Positions 29,857-37,864 of a DNA stretch of 64,000 nucleotides are shown in pieces. This DNA is from Gammaproteobacteria bacterium (GTDB lineage Bacteria; Pseudomonadota; Gammaproteobacteria; Pseudomonadales; Pseudohongiellaceae). Numbering within the stretch: position 1 is the stretch's first letter; every line of letters begins with the position of its first letter. Position numbers and translations under genes: made by a program. Under the pieces are notes generated by a model. It saw nothing but the letters and a program-made list of their open reading frames with translations, did not search any database and was not told the origin of the DNA. Location of the stretch: assembly GCA_029245395.1 (NCBI GenBank), contig JAQWPL010000026.1, forward strand, positions 110,044 through 174,043, in the 5' to 3' direction.

Positions 29857-30036
29857 ATGGCCGTACAAAAGAGTAAAGTATCACGTTCCAGACGTGATAA
29901 GCGTCGCACCCACGATTCACTTGGCACTGCAACAATCAGTACAGATGCAGAAACCGGTGAAAGACATCGCCGCCACCATATGACTCCGGATGGCTTTTTC
30001 AAAGGTAGGCAGATCGTCCGCAACGACCAAGACTGA
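29857..30036 (+). CDS. rpmF: 50S ribosomal protein L32
   Basis: A 59-aa protein starting [20 protein letters not shown] and continuing to [15 protein letters not shown], the full length of bacterial L32. No zinc cysteines are present, as in other gammaproteobacterial L32. GAGG ends three bases before the ATG and GAGGTAAGAGG lies just upstream, giving a strong ribosome site. It follows yceD as expected. Downstream comes fabD directly, without plsX or fabH. Confidence 0.95.
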   Translation: MAVQKSKVSRSRRDKRRTHDSLGTATISTDAETGERHRRHHMTPDGFFKGRQIVRNDQD

Positions 30037-30058
30037 TCACAGTCGGTCAATAAAGGTT

Positions 30059-30111
30059 GTAATACCAATGTTTGTATTACCTATGAAAGCAGCTCCAGTT
30101 GGGCTGCTTTC
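30059..30111 (+). terminator. Two stem-loops between rpmF and fabD
   Basis: GTAATAC (30059-30065) pairs with GTATTAC (30074-30080). GAAAGCAGC (30085-30093) pairs perfectly with GCTGCTTTC (30103-30111). No run of T follows the second stem, so it could be a weak terminator or a processing or attenuation structure that separates ribosomal-protein from fatty-acid gene expression. Confidence 0.45.
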
Positions 30112-30155
30112 TGCATTGTAAAACCCACTTTTTTTAGTCCCGAGAGAATCAATTC

Positions 30156-31103
30156 ATGCAGGCAGAAAACACAGGGTTTGTTTTTCCTGGCCAGGGATCA
30201 CAAAAAACAGGCATGCTCACTGAGCTGGCGAATTCCTGTTCTGAAGTCAAAGATATATTCGCTGAAGCCAGCGAAGTTCTGGGATATGACCTTTGGCAAT
30301 TGATCCAGTCTGGAACTGAAGGGGAGCTTTCAAAAACACATATTACTCAACCCGCTATTCTGACAGCTTCATTTGCTATCTGGACAGTCTGGGTTTCCAG
30401 AGGTGGTGCTGAACCAAGCATAATGGCAGGCCACAGTCTTGGTGAATATTCAGCACTGACCTGTGCCGGCGCTATTGCTTTTGCCGATGCGGTTGCTCTG
30501 GTGAAAAAACGTGGCGAATACATGCAGGCCGCTGTTCCTTTGGGAATAGGCGGTATGGCTGCTATCGTTGGTCTTGAAGACGATAAGGTGATTGAAGCTT
30601 GTAATCAGGCCAGACAGGGAGAAGAAGTTGCTGCGGTAAATTTTAATTCTCCGGGCCAAGTGGTGATTGCCGGTCACATTGATGCAGTCAACAGGGCGGG
30701 AGAGCTTTGTAAGGAAGCCGGCGCTAGAAGAGCACTACCGTTACCTGTTAGCGCACCATTTCATTCCGTACTCATGCAACCTGCAGCGGAACAATTTGCT
30801 AAAGACCTAGCAAACATCAACATCATAACCCCGCGCATTCCCGTAATACAAAATTATGGCCTGGAAAGTGATTCAGATGCAGAAACTATCAAAGCCAATC
30901 TGGTTGCGCAGATATTCAATCCGGTCCCCTGGGTCGACACTATCAACAAATTTGCTGGAGCAGGTATCGGCAAGATCCTGGAGATAGGCCCTGGTAAAGT
31001 CCTGAATGGGCTCAATAAACGGATTCAGCCAGAAATGTCAGTCATTTCAGTTAATGATCCTGAGAGTCTTGAAGCTGGTCTGGATTTCGTAACAACTCCC
31101 TAG
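30156..31103 (+). CDS. fabD: Malonyl-CoA:ACP transacylase
   Basis: A 315-aa enzyme that loads malonyl groups onto acyl carrier protein for fatty-acid elongation. The nucleophile is S94 in GHSLGEYSA, the oxyanion region FPGQGSQ is at 9-15, and the catalytic histidine sits in SAPFHSVLM near 203. A GxxxHxxPGQxx-type loop is seen as FNSPGQVVIAG. It opens the fabD-fabG-acpP-fabF cluster. fabG starts 16 bases after its stop. Confidence 0.96.
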   Translation: MQAENTGFVFPGQGSQKTGMLTELANSCSEVKDIFAEASEVLGYDLWQLIQSGTEGELSKTHITQPAILTASFAIWTVWVSRGGAEPSIMAGHSLGEYSALTCAGAIAFADAVALVKKRGEYMQAAVPLGIGGMAAIVGLEDDKVIEACNQARQGEEVAAVNFNSPGQVVIAGHIDAVNRAGELCKEAGARRALPLPVSAPFHSVLMQPAAEQFAKDLANINIITPRIPVIQNYGLESDSDAETIKANLVAQIFNPVPWVDTINKFAGAGIGKILEIGPGKVLNGLNKRIQPEMSVISVNDPESLEAGLDFVTTP

Positions 31104-31119
31104 AAAAAGGTGTAATGCC

Positions 31120-31863
31120 ATGAATGATGAACACAAAAGAACTGCCTTGGTAACCGGTGCAAGCAGGGGTATAGGTAAGGCCATCGCGTTAGCTCTTGGG
31201 AGCACCACAACTATGCTGGGCACTGCTACATCAGAAGTTGGCGCAGAAAAAATCACGGCTTACCTAAAGGAAAATGGCATCGCGGGAAAAGGCTATTGTC
31301 TGGATGTTGCTTCAGAAGAATCCATAGAGAAATTTGTAAAAACCACCCAAGATGAATTCGGCCCAGTGGAAGTACTGGTTAATAATGCTGGCATTACCCG
31401 TGACAACATTTTAATGCGCATGAAATCAGATGAATGGGAGCAAGTGATTAACACTAATCTGAGTTCCATCTATCGTATGTCCAAAGCTCTTGTCAGGGGC
31501 ATGACGAAAGCACGTTGGGGACGGATTATCAGTATCAGCTCTGTGGTTGGCTCCAGTGGCAATATTGGTCAGGCCAATTACGCCGCTGCAAAAGCTGGTC
31601 TTGAAGGGTTTTCCCGAGCCCTGGCCATGGAAATTGGCTCTCGCGGGATTACAGTTAATGCTGTAGCACCTGGCTTTATAGATACGGATATGACCAGAGA
31701 CCTTCCTGAAGAACAAGCTGCTGCATTGTTGTCCAAGATACCTCTTGGCAGGTATGGCAATCCCGAAGAAATAGCCGCCGTTGTGGCATTTCTCGCTTCA
31801 GAGCAGGCAGGGTACATTACCGGTGAAACCATCCATGTCAATGGTGGAATGTATATGAGCTAA
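31120..31863 (+). CDS. fabG: 3-oxoacyl-ACP reductase
   Basis: A 247-aa short-chain dehydrogenase/reductase that performs the NADPH-dependent first reduction of the elongation cycle. The nucleotide-binding motif is TGASRGIG (12-19), with NNAG near 89. The catalytic set is S141, Y154 and K158, with the 13-residue Ser-Tyr spacing of FabG. It ends GGMYMS, close to the E. coli GGMYMV ending. It is translated closely after fabD and 201 bases before acpP. Confidence 0.96.
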   Translation: MNDEHKRTALVTGASRGIGKAIALALGSTTTMLGTATSEVGAEKITAYLKENGIAGKGYCLDVASEESIEKFVKTTQDEFGPVEVLVNNAGITRDNILMRMKSDEWEQVINTNLSSIYRMSKALVRGMTKARWGRIISISSVVGSSGNIGQANYAAAKAGLEGFSRALAMEIGSRGITVNAVAPGFIDTDMTRDLPEEQAAALLSKIPLGRYGNPEEIAAVVAFLASEQAGYITGETIHVNGGMYMS

Positions 31864-32064
31864 TGTACTTTTATACCTCTGAAAGCCCAGGAAATACTGA
31901 CTAAAACAAGAGTGAAAATAACGAATTTTAAACATTACATAATTAATGTAGTTACGGTAAACTGCGCCAATTAATCGCAGGCAGCGACGGTGAAACCAGT
32001 GATTAACAATTGCTGTTACAACCAAAATTAGAATAATCATTGTCTACCTAGGAGCTAGGAAAAT

Positions 32065-32298
32065 ATGAGTAGCGTCGAAGAGCGAGTAAAAAAGATTGTC
32101 GCCGAACAACTCGGAGTAAATGAAGACGAAGTTAAAAGCGGATCATCTTTTGTCGAGGATTTGGGAGCTGACTCACTTGACACTGTAGAACTTGTTATGG
32201 CGCTGGAAGAAGAATTTGAAACAGAAATTCCGGATGAAGAAGCCGAAAAAATTACAACTGTTCAATTAGCCGTTAGTTACGTGAGCGAACATTTATAA
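32065..32298 (+). CDS. acpP: Acyl carrier protein
   Basis: A 77-aa acidic carrier protein. The phosphopantetheine attachment serine is S37 in [18 protein letters not shown]. The length and the N-terminus [18 protein letters not shown] are close to E. coli ACP. A good ribosome site (AGGA) precedes the ATG. The 201-base upstream gap probably holds its own promoter, as ACP is made in far higher amounts than the other enzymes, and a strong terminator follows. Confidence 0.97.
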   Translation: MSSVEERVKKIVAEQLGVNEDEVKSGSSFVEDLGADSLDTVELVMALEEEFETEIPDEEAEKITTVQLAVSYVSEHL

Positions 32299-32360
32299 TT
32301 TTTGTGTAGGTTTTTGTATAAGTTCCTGTAAAAAATCTGTAATTAAATAATTACCGAATC

Positions 32361-32399
32361 AAAAAAGCTACTTCCGGAAAACCAGAAGTAGCTTTTTTA
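32361..32399 (+). terminator. Rho-independent terminator after acpP
   Basis: AAAAAAGCTACTTC and GAAGTAGCTTTTTT form a long perfect stem around a 9-10 base loop (CGGAAAACCA), ending in a T run. The A run on the other side means it could act in both directions. Confidence 0.9.
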
Positions 32400-32520
32400 T
32401 TGTTCGACTATTTATTTGCCGCGGCGCTTGTTTAGCAGCGGTGCATTTCAAGTGGCATCTGTTTAAGTGTATTCTCAACATTGTTTACAGGCGAAGTTAT
32501 TCAGTATAGTTGCAAGACAG

Positions 32521-32549
32521 TTGATAAATAATTGCTGGCAGAATAGGTA
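32521..32549 (+). promoter_or_regulatory. Candidate fabF promoter
   Basis: TTGATA (32521-32526), 17 bases, then TAGGTA (32544-32549). The -10 is weak, but the position between the acpP terminator and fabF requires a promoter here. Confidence 0.35.
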
Positions 32550-32594
32550 CAGCACCTGCAGTAAATTCATAATTAGAAGACAGAGGATTCAATC

Positions 32595-33833
32595 TTGTCC
32601 AGAAGAAGAGTTGTCGTTACCGGCCTGGGAGCTCTGACTCCTGCTGGTAACAATGTTGAAGACACCTGGAAATCCCTAAAGGAAGGTGTCAGCGGCATCT
32701 CCAATATTGATCATTTCGATGCCTCTGCGTACACCACTCGCTTTGGCGGCATGATCAGAAACTTTGATGTTACTGATGTCATGCCAGCGAAAGAGGCGCG
32801 GCGTCTTGATGAATTTCTGCATTACGGTATGGCAGCTGGAAAAGAAGCTGTGGCTGATGCAGGCCTTCAGGATGCGGGCTATGCCCCACAAAAAATTGGA
32901 GTAGCTATTGGTTCAGGTATCGGCGGGATCACGAATATTGAAAATACCGTAGGGCTGATCAATTCCAGCGGCCCTCGGAAGGTGTCTCCCTTTTTTGTCC
33001 CGGGTTCAATTATCAACATGGTGTCCGGAACCCTTTCCATTGAGTTTAATCTGCAAGGGCCTAATCTAGCTATTTCCACTGCGTGCACCACAGGTACCCA
33101 CTGTATCGGTCTGGCAGCCAGAATGATTGCCTACGGAGACGCTGATGCCATGTTGGCCGGCGGTGCCGAAAAATCAGTTTCCAGAGCAGGACTTGCCGGA
33201 TTCTGTGCCGCCAGGGCCTTATCCACACGGAATGACAATCCTCTGGCTGCGAGCAGACCCTGGGATACTGACAGGGACGGTTTTGTATTAAGTGATGGCG
33301 CCGGCATTCTGGTTCTTGAAGAATTGGAAGCAGCAAAGAAACGCGGCGCCTCAATCTACGCTGAGATTATTGGCTTCGGTATGAGCGGGGATGCGTACCA
33401 CATCACCTCGCCAGCTGAAAACGGGGCAGGTGCTGCCGCATGCATGCAAAACGCGTTAAATGATGCCGGGCTGAATCCGGATCAGATTCAATACATCAAT
33501 GCCCATGGCACTTCCACATTGGCAGGTGATCTGGCAGAAACCATGGCCATTAAAAATGTGTATGGCGAGCACAGCGCCAAAATTGCCATGAGTTCCATCA
33601 AATCCATGATTGGACACTCTCTTGGCGCAACGGGTGCTGTAGAGGCTATCTTTACTATCAAGGGTTTGATTGAAGGGGTTGCTCCACCCACCATCAACCT
33701 GGAGCAACCAGGTGAAGGTTGTGATCTTGATTATGTCCCAAATACCGCCCGTGATTTGCCCATGGAAGCTGTCATGAGTAATTCGTTCGGATTCGGGGGC
33801 ACTAATGGCAGCCTGATTTTCAGCAAGCCCTGA
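32595..33833 (+). CDS. fabF: 3-oxoacyl-ACP synthase II
   Basis: A 412-aa condensing enzyme that elongates acyl-ACP with malonyl-ACP. The active-site cysteine is C164 in STACTTGTH; the two histidines are in NAHGTST and GHSLGATGA, the Cys-His-His set of FabB/FabF. It starts with TTG at 32595, supported by GAGG about 8 bases upstream and by the family N-terminus [11 protein letters not shown]. It is followed by pabC after 12 bases, the E. coli order. As fabH is absent nearby, initiation of fatty-acid synthesis must use an enzyme encoded elsewhere. Confidence 0.96.
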   Translation: MSRRRVVVTGLGALTPAGNNVEDTWKSLKEGVSGISNIDHFDASAYTTRFGGMIRNFDVTDVMPAKEARRLDEFLHYGMAAGKEAVADAGLQDAGYAPQKIGVAIGSGIGGITNIENTVGLINSSGPRKVSPFFVPGSIINMVSGTLSIEFNLQGPNLAISTACTTGTHCIGLAARMIAYGDADAMLAGGAEKSVSRAGLAGFCAARALSTRNDNPLAASRPWDTDRDGFVLSDGAGILVLEELEAAKKRGASIYAEIIGFGMSGDAYHITSPAENGAGAAACMQNALNDAGLNPDQIQYINAHGTSTLAGDLAETMAIKNVYGEHSAKIAMSSIKSMIGHSLGATGAVEAIFTIKGLIEGVAPPTINLEQPGEGCDLDYVPNTARDLPMEAVMSNSFGFGGTNGSLIFSKP

Positions 33834-33845
33834 CAGGTATCGTAA

Positions 33846-34673
33846 ATGCTGGTGAACGGATCAGACCAGGACAGCATTACCGGCAATGACCGTGGGCTTG
33901 CATACGGTGATGGTGTGTTTGAAACCATTCGGCTCCACAACAATAAACCTCTGCTTCTGGGATCACATCTAAATCGACTTGCATTAGGCGCTCAACGTCT
34001 TCAAATATCGTTGAATCTGGAACACCTCGAACAGGAACTGGAACAACTCACTTTTGAATATCCGGCTCAAGGAATTTTGAAAATATTGGTAACCCGAGGA
34101 AGAGGGGGCAGGGGGTACCGCCCACCCGCTGAAGCAGACACCACTCGACTTCTTACCCTGCATCCTTTGCCTGATTACGCAGGAACCGAAAAAGGGATTA
34201 ACGTATTTGTTTGCAATCAGCGTTTAGCTAAACAACCATCACTGGCCGGTATCAAACATCTGAATCGTCTGGAGCAGGTCATGGCCTCACTGGAATGGCC
34301 TGGAGCAGAATTTCATGAAGGGCTTATGTTGGACACCTCAGACTTCGTCGTAGAGGGTACACGTAGTAATATATTCTGGGGGGAGAAAGACAGACTATTC
34401 ACTCCTGCCTTAGACAATTGTGGTGTAGAAGGGGTGATGCGTAATTACCTGTTGGAAAAAATACCTGAAGCAGAACCAATTGAAAATTGCACCTTGGATC
34501 GGCTCCTGGATGCGGAAGAAATATTTTTCTGCAACAGCATTTTTGGCATCTGGCCTGTATTGAAAATTAAGACTGACACTGACATGTTTTCCTTAGAACC
34601 CAATACAAATACATCTGGCTTTACCCGCAAAGCGAAAGATATTTTCGCGCACTTATTGGAATCAGCAGGCTGA
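33846..34673 (+). CDS. pabC: Aminodeoxychorismate lyase
   Basis: A 275-aa fold-type IV PLP enzyme that releases pyruvate from 4-amino-4-deoxychorismate to give p-aminobenzoate for folate. YGDGVFETIRL at 20-30 and LAGIKHLNRLEQ with K137, the expected PLP lysine, identify PabC. A later ANIFW-type element is seen as GTRSNIFWGEKD. Its stop TGA abuts the mltG ATG, so the two are translationally coupled. Its partner PabB is encoded about 14 kb away at 48956. Confidence 0.93.
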   Translation: MLVNGSDQDSITGNDRGLAYGDGVFETIRLHNNKPLLLGSHLNRLALGAQRLQISLNLEHLEQELEQLTFEYPAQGILKILVTRGRGGRGYRPPAEADTTRLLTLHPLPDYAGTEKGINVFVCNQRLAKQPSLAGIKHLNRLEQVMASLEWPGAEFHEGLMLDTSDFVVEGTRSNIFWGEKDRLFTPALDNCGVEGVMRNYLLEKIPEAEPIENCTLDRLLDAEEIFFCNSIFGIWPVLKIKTDTDMFSLEPNTNTSGFTRKAKDIFAHLLESAG

Positions 34674-35702
34674 ATGGTGCTGGAAAAAATCAAAGAGAAG
34701 ACCTTGCTCATCAACAGAAAACGAATTCTGCTCTGGCTTTATATTATTCTTGCCTGTGGCATTGTCCGGGGAATCTTTTTTTTCCTTCATATTAACAGTC
34801 CACTGCAGCTGGAAAATGACTATCCAATTGAAGTGGTATCCGGGACTACATTTAATCGCCTGGTGACTCGTCTGGCCGGCGCAGGCATTACAGAGCATGC
34901 CTTTGATATGCGTTTGTATGGACGGCTATCTGGCCGGACTAATGAGATCAAAGCAGGGGAGTACGTGCTCAACCCTGGTACAACGCACAAAGAATTTCTG
35001 GAGAAACTGGTTGCTGGCGACGTCATCACACACCAGACTATTCTGGTGGAAGGATGGACACTTAAACAGGCGCTCGATACCATCCAGTCGAATCCTATGG
35101 TGACAATCACGCTGGATTCTTCTGATCAGTCACAATTACAAAGTCTTTTGAATTCTTCCTTTTATCCAGAAGGCCTGGTGTTTCCGGATACTTATAATTT
35201 CAGTCGGGGCACAAATGATTCAGACCTGTTGTTGCGTGCCCATGACCTGATGCAAGTCATTCTCGAAGAAGAATGGGCAGCAAGAGATGTTGGCTTGCCA
35301 TATGAAACGCCCTATGAAGCACTGATCATGGCATCAATCATTGAACGGGAGACTGGCCTGGCATCTGAACGGCAGCAGATTGCAGGTGTTTTTATCAGGC
35401 GTCTGCAGTTGGGAATGCGGTTACAAACAGACCCCACTGTCATCTATGGGCTGGGCAGTGATTTTGATGGCGATCTCACTCGCGCCGATCTCCAGCGCCC
35501 GTCTCCTTTCAATACCTATCTCAATTCAGGCCTTCCACCAACACCCATTGCATTGCCTGGTAGGGAATCTATTTTTGCCAGTCTGCACCCTGACCAGGGT
35601 GATACACTTTATTTCGTAGCCCGCGGCGACGGGAGTCATTATTTCTCCAGTACCCTGGAAGAGCATCAAAGAGCTGTTGAGCAGTATCAGCTTGGCAACT
35701 AA
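34674..35702 (+). CDS. mltG: Endolytic murein transglycosylase MltG
   Basis: A 342-aa single-pass inner-membrane protein. The N-terminal helix is at about 18-39, a LysM-like region follows, and the YceG catalytic domain has FPDTYNF near 170 and the catalytic glutamate E224 in MASIIERETG. The family cuts nascent peptidoglycan strands and sets glycan length. The later LQTDPTVIYGLG and YNTY-like PSPFNTYLNSGLPPTPI motifs are standard. It sits in the conserved pabC-mltG-tmk-holB order. Confidence 0.95.
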   Translation: MVLEKIKEKTLLINRKRILLWLYIILACGIVRGIFFFLHINSPLQLENDYPIEVVSGTTFNRLVTRLAGAGITEHAFDMRLYGRLSGRTNEIKAGEYVLNPGTTHKEFLEKLVAGDVITHQTILVEGWTLKQALDTIQSNPMVTITLDSSDQSQLQSLLNSSFYPEGLVFPDTYNFSRGTNDSDLLLRAHDLMQVILEEEWAARDVGLPYETPYEALIMASIIERETGLASERQQIAGVFIRRLQLGMRLQTDPTVIYGLGSDFDGDLTRADLQRPSPFNTYLNSGLPPTPIALPGRESIFASLHPDQGDTLYFVARGDGSHYFSSTLEEHQRAVEQYQLGN

Positions 35703-35783
35703 CTTCGCAGATATATTCGGAATTTGGAAATTGGAAATTAGAAGGCCGAACACAATTCATAAGTTACATATGACTACTAACTA
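35703..35783. repeat. Short GGAAATT-type direct repeats between mltG and tmk
   Basis: TTCGGAATTTGGAAATTGG followed by AAATTAGAAGG gives three imperfect copies of a (T)GGAAATT unit at about 35718-35742. This 81-base gap interrupts an otherwise tight operon. No hairpin or promoter is clear. Confidence 0.4.
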
Positions 35784-36443
35784 ATGAGCAAAACAATAAA
35801 TAATCCAGGTTTCATAGTGCTGGAAGGTATGGACGGTGCCGGCAAAGGTGTTCAAAGCCGGATGCTGTGTACAGCGATGAAAGCAGCGGGGCTCGATGTC
35901 ATCCTGACCAGAGAACCAGGCGGCTCTCCAGGCGCAGAACAAATCAGAAGCCTTATAGTCGAAGGGAATGTGGATCGTTGGGACGATATGACCGAGTTGT
36001 TACTAATTTATGCGGCGCGTCGTTCTCACATAGTTCAGACCATTAAGCCAGCCCTGGATAAGGGCACCTGGGTTATTTCAGATCGCTTTGCCGATTCTTC
36101 CCGCGCTTTTCAAGGTGTGGCCGGTAACCTCGGGCTTGAAACAGTTGAGAATATCCATGGAGAAGTGGTCGGTGATTTTGCCCCGGACCTGACATTGATT
36201 CTGGATCTGGATCCAACAATTTCCCTCGACAGGGCGGATGCCAGAGGCGGTAATGAAGATCGGTTTGAGCAAAAAGGACTGGCCTACCAACAGAAGGTTC
36301 GGGAGGGCTTTTGTGCACTGGCTGCCAGTACCCCGGATTCAAGAATTCTAGTTGATGCATCCGGTAGTATCAGCGTAGTTAACAACGAAATTATCACTAC
36401 TGTGAATACACATTTCGGTTTAGCACTGGAAGAAGCGGAATGA
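35784..36443 (+). CDS. tmk: Thymidylate kinase, with atypical P-loop
   Basis: A 219-aa kinase that phosphorylates dTMP to dTDP. REPGG (47-51), SDRFADSSRAFQG and the LID segment RADARGGNEDRFE support the assignment, as does the neighbouring holB. The P-loop reads EGMDGAGKGVQS (from GGT ATG GAC GGT GCC GGC AAA GGT): the residue after the invariant lysine is Gly instead of Ser/Thr, which normally ligands Mg-ATP. Its length and all other motifs look intact, and it overlaps holB by 4 bases. I still call it the cell's thymidylate kinase, but the substitution is noteworthy. Confidence 0.9.
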   Translation: MSKTINNPGFIVLEGMDGAGKGVQSRMLCTAMKAAGLDVILTREPGGSPGAEQIRSLIVEGNVDRWDDMTELLLIYAARRSHIVQTIKPALDKGTWVISDRFADSSRAFQGVAGNLGLETVENIHGEVVGDFAPDLTLILDLDPTISLDRADARGGNEDRFEQKGLAYQQKVREGFCALAASTPDSRILVDASGSISVVNNEIITTVNTHFGLALEEAE

Positions 36444-37444
36444 AATTTAGCCCACATCGCTCAGAACTCTTGCCCTGGATGACAGAAGACTATGAGCAGC
36501 TAGTAACCCTGCATGCCAGTAATAAACTGGCTCATGCCTACTTGTTTGGTGGACAACAGGGCCTCGGAAAAGAGTTTCTTGCGAAACATTTTGCCCACTT
36601 CCTGTTATGTGCTGATGTGAAAGACATGCAGCCGTGTGGCCAATGCAGGAACTGTGAACTTATCAACGCAGGGTCACATCCCGATCTGAAACTGATTCAA
36701 CCGGAAAACTCGAATGAAATAAAAATAGATCAGATCAGACAAACTATAGACTTTGTTCAGCAGACAGCCCTGCGAGGCGGACACAAAATTGTCATCATAA
36801 GGCCTGCAGAAGCCATGAATATAAACAGTGCTAATGCCTTGTTGAAGATTCTTGAGGAGCCTTCATCTTCAACCTTGCTCATCCTGGTCTCCCACCAGCC
36901 GGCCTTGCTACCAGCTACCATTCGCAGCCGTTGCCACAATTTTAAATTCTCAAGGCCTGCGGCTGACAAAGTTATACCCTGGCTTGAATCCAAAAACATC
37001 CATGCTTCTCCAAATGAATTGCTGCGCATGGCTAATAACATTCCTTTACGAGCACTTCATTATGCCGACGATGATGCCCTGCATGACAGGAGCATTTTAC
37101 ATAGTGTGCTGGAAAAATTATTACAAGGAGAGTTGGATATCGCTGAGGCGGCAAGCGCATGTGAAAGCTATAGCCTGGAAGAAAATATCGAGGGCATGAT
37201 GTTGTGTACTTCCGATATTATTACCCATAATCAGGTCGAGTTTTCGAAAAAGGAATTTTCCTTGCATGATCATGACCTGAAATCACTTGCGCATTTTTTC
37301 CAGGATGCGACTAGACTGAAATCACTGCATACGTTTTACCGAGCATTACTTGCCGCGCAAAAAGCGACTAAAAGCACCAGCAATCCAAACCCTTCATTGG
37401 TAATGGAATCATTGTTTTACAACTGGGCAGCTATAGTTCGTTAA
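36440..37444 (+). CDS. holB: DNA polymerase III subunit delta'
   Basis: A 334-aa clamp-loader subunit. AAA+ features are AYLFGGQQGLGKEFLAKHFA (about 31-50) and a four-cysteine zinc module near residue 55-75 (CADVKDMQPCGQCRNC). The sensor region ALLKILEEPSSSTLLILVSHQ includes the clamp-loader LLKxLEEP motif and the following TIRSRC. Together with tmk and pilZ it keeps the Pseudomonas-like order tmk-holB-pilZ. Its ATG overlaps the tmk stop by 4 bases. Confidence 0.94.
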   Translation: MKFSPHRSELLPWMTEDYEQLVTLHASNKLAHAYLFGGQQGLGKEFLAKHFAHFLLCADVKDMQPCGQCRNCELINAGSHPDLKLIQPENSNEIKIDQIRQTIDFVQQTALRGGHKIVIIRPAEAMNINSANALLKILEEPSSSTLLILVSHQPALLPATIRSRCHNFKFSRPAADKVIPWLESKNIHASPNELLRMANNIPLRALHYADDDALHDRSILHSVLEKLLQGELDIAEAASACESYSLEENIEGMMLCTSDIITHNQVEFSKKEFSLHDHDLKSLAHFFQDATRLKSLHTFYRALLAAQKATKSTSNPNPSLVMESLFYNWAAIVR

Positions 37445-37501
37445 TAGTGATGCGCTAACTTGGGAATAAAATAATTATCACTTCAGGCCAGGGAAAGGCT
37501 T

Positions 37502-37849
37502 ATGTCAGGCATTTCACCCCCTAAACAGAAACTGTTTTTTCTGCATTTCAAGAATCAGCAACAACTCGTTGCAGCCTATATGCCTTTTATCAGAAGCGGC
37601 GGAATATTTATTCCAACTACACCCTGTTATTCACTGGGCGAACAGATATTTATTATGCTCAGGCTGCTAAATGAACAACAAAGATTGGCTGTTATTGGGA
37701 CTATAGTCTGGATTACTCCAGAAGGAGGGCAGGGAACCAGTAAACCTGGTATAGGTGTGCGCCTGGAGGACAGGGAAAACAAGATCAGGAATACACTGGC
37801 ACATTATCTCCCTGAGGACAGCAAAGGCTATGTTGGATTTACACCCTAG
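37502..37849 (+). CDS. pilZ: PilZ-domain protein (type IV pilus biogenesis type)
   Basis: A 115-aa stand-alone PilZ domain starting MSGISPPKQKLFFLHFKN, with GGIFIPTTPCYSLGEQIFIMLRLL and KPGIGVRL. The N-terminal RxxxR c-di-GMP motif is absent, as in Pseudomonas PilZ, which works through protein contacts in pilus assembly. The order holB-pilZ is conserved. In Pseudomonas the next gene is a tatD-family gene; here it is a convergent gamma-glutamyltransferase, and a tatD gene is found at the left end of this window. Confidence 0.87.
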   Translation: MSGISPPKQKLFFLHFKNQQQLVAAYMPFIRSGGIFIPTTPCYSLGEQIFIMLRLLNEQQRLAVIGTIVWITPEGGQGTSKPGIGVRLEDRENKIRNTLAHYLPEDSKGYVGFTP

Positions 37850-37864
37850 GCTTTTAAAAGCTGT

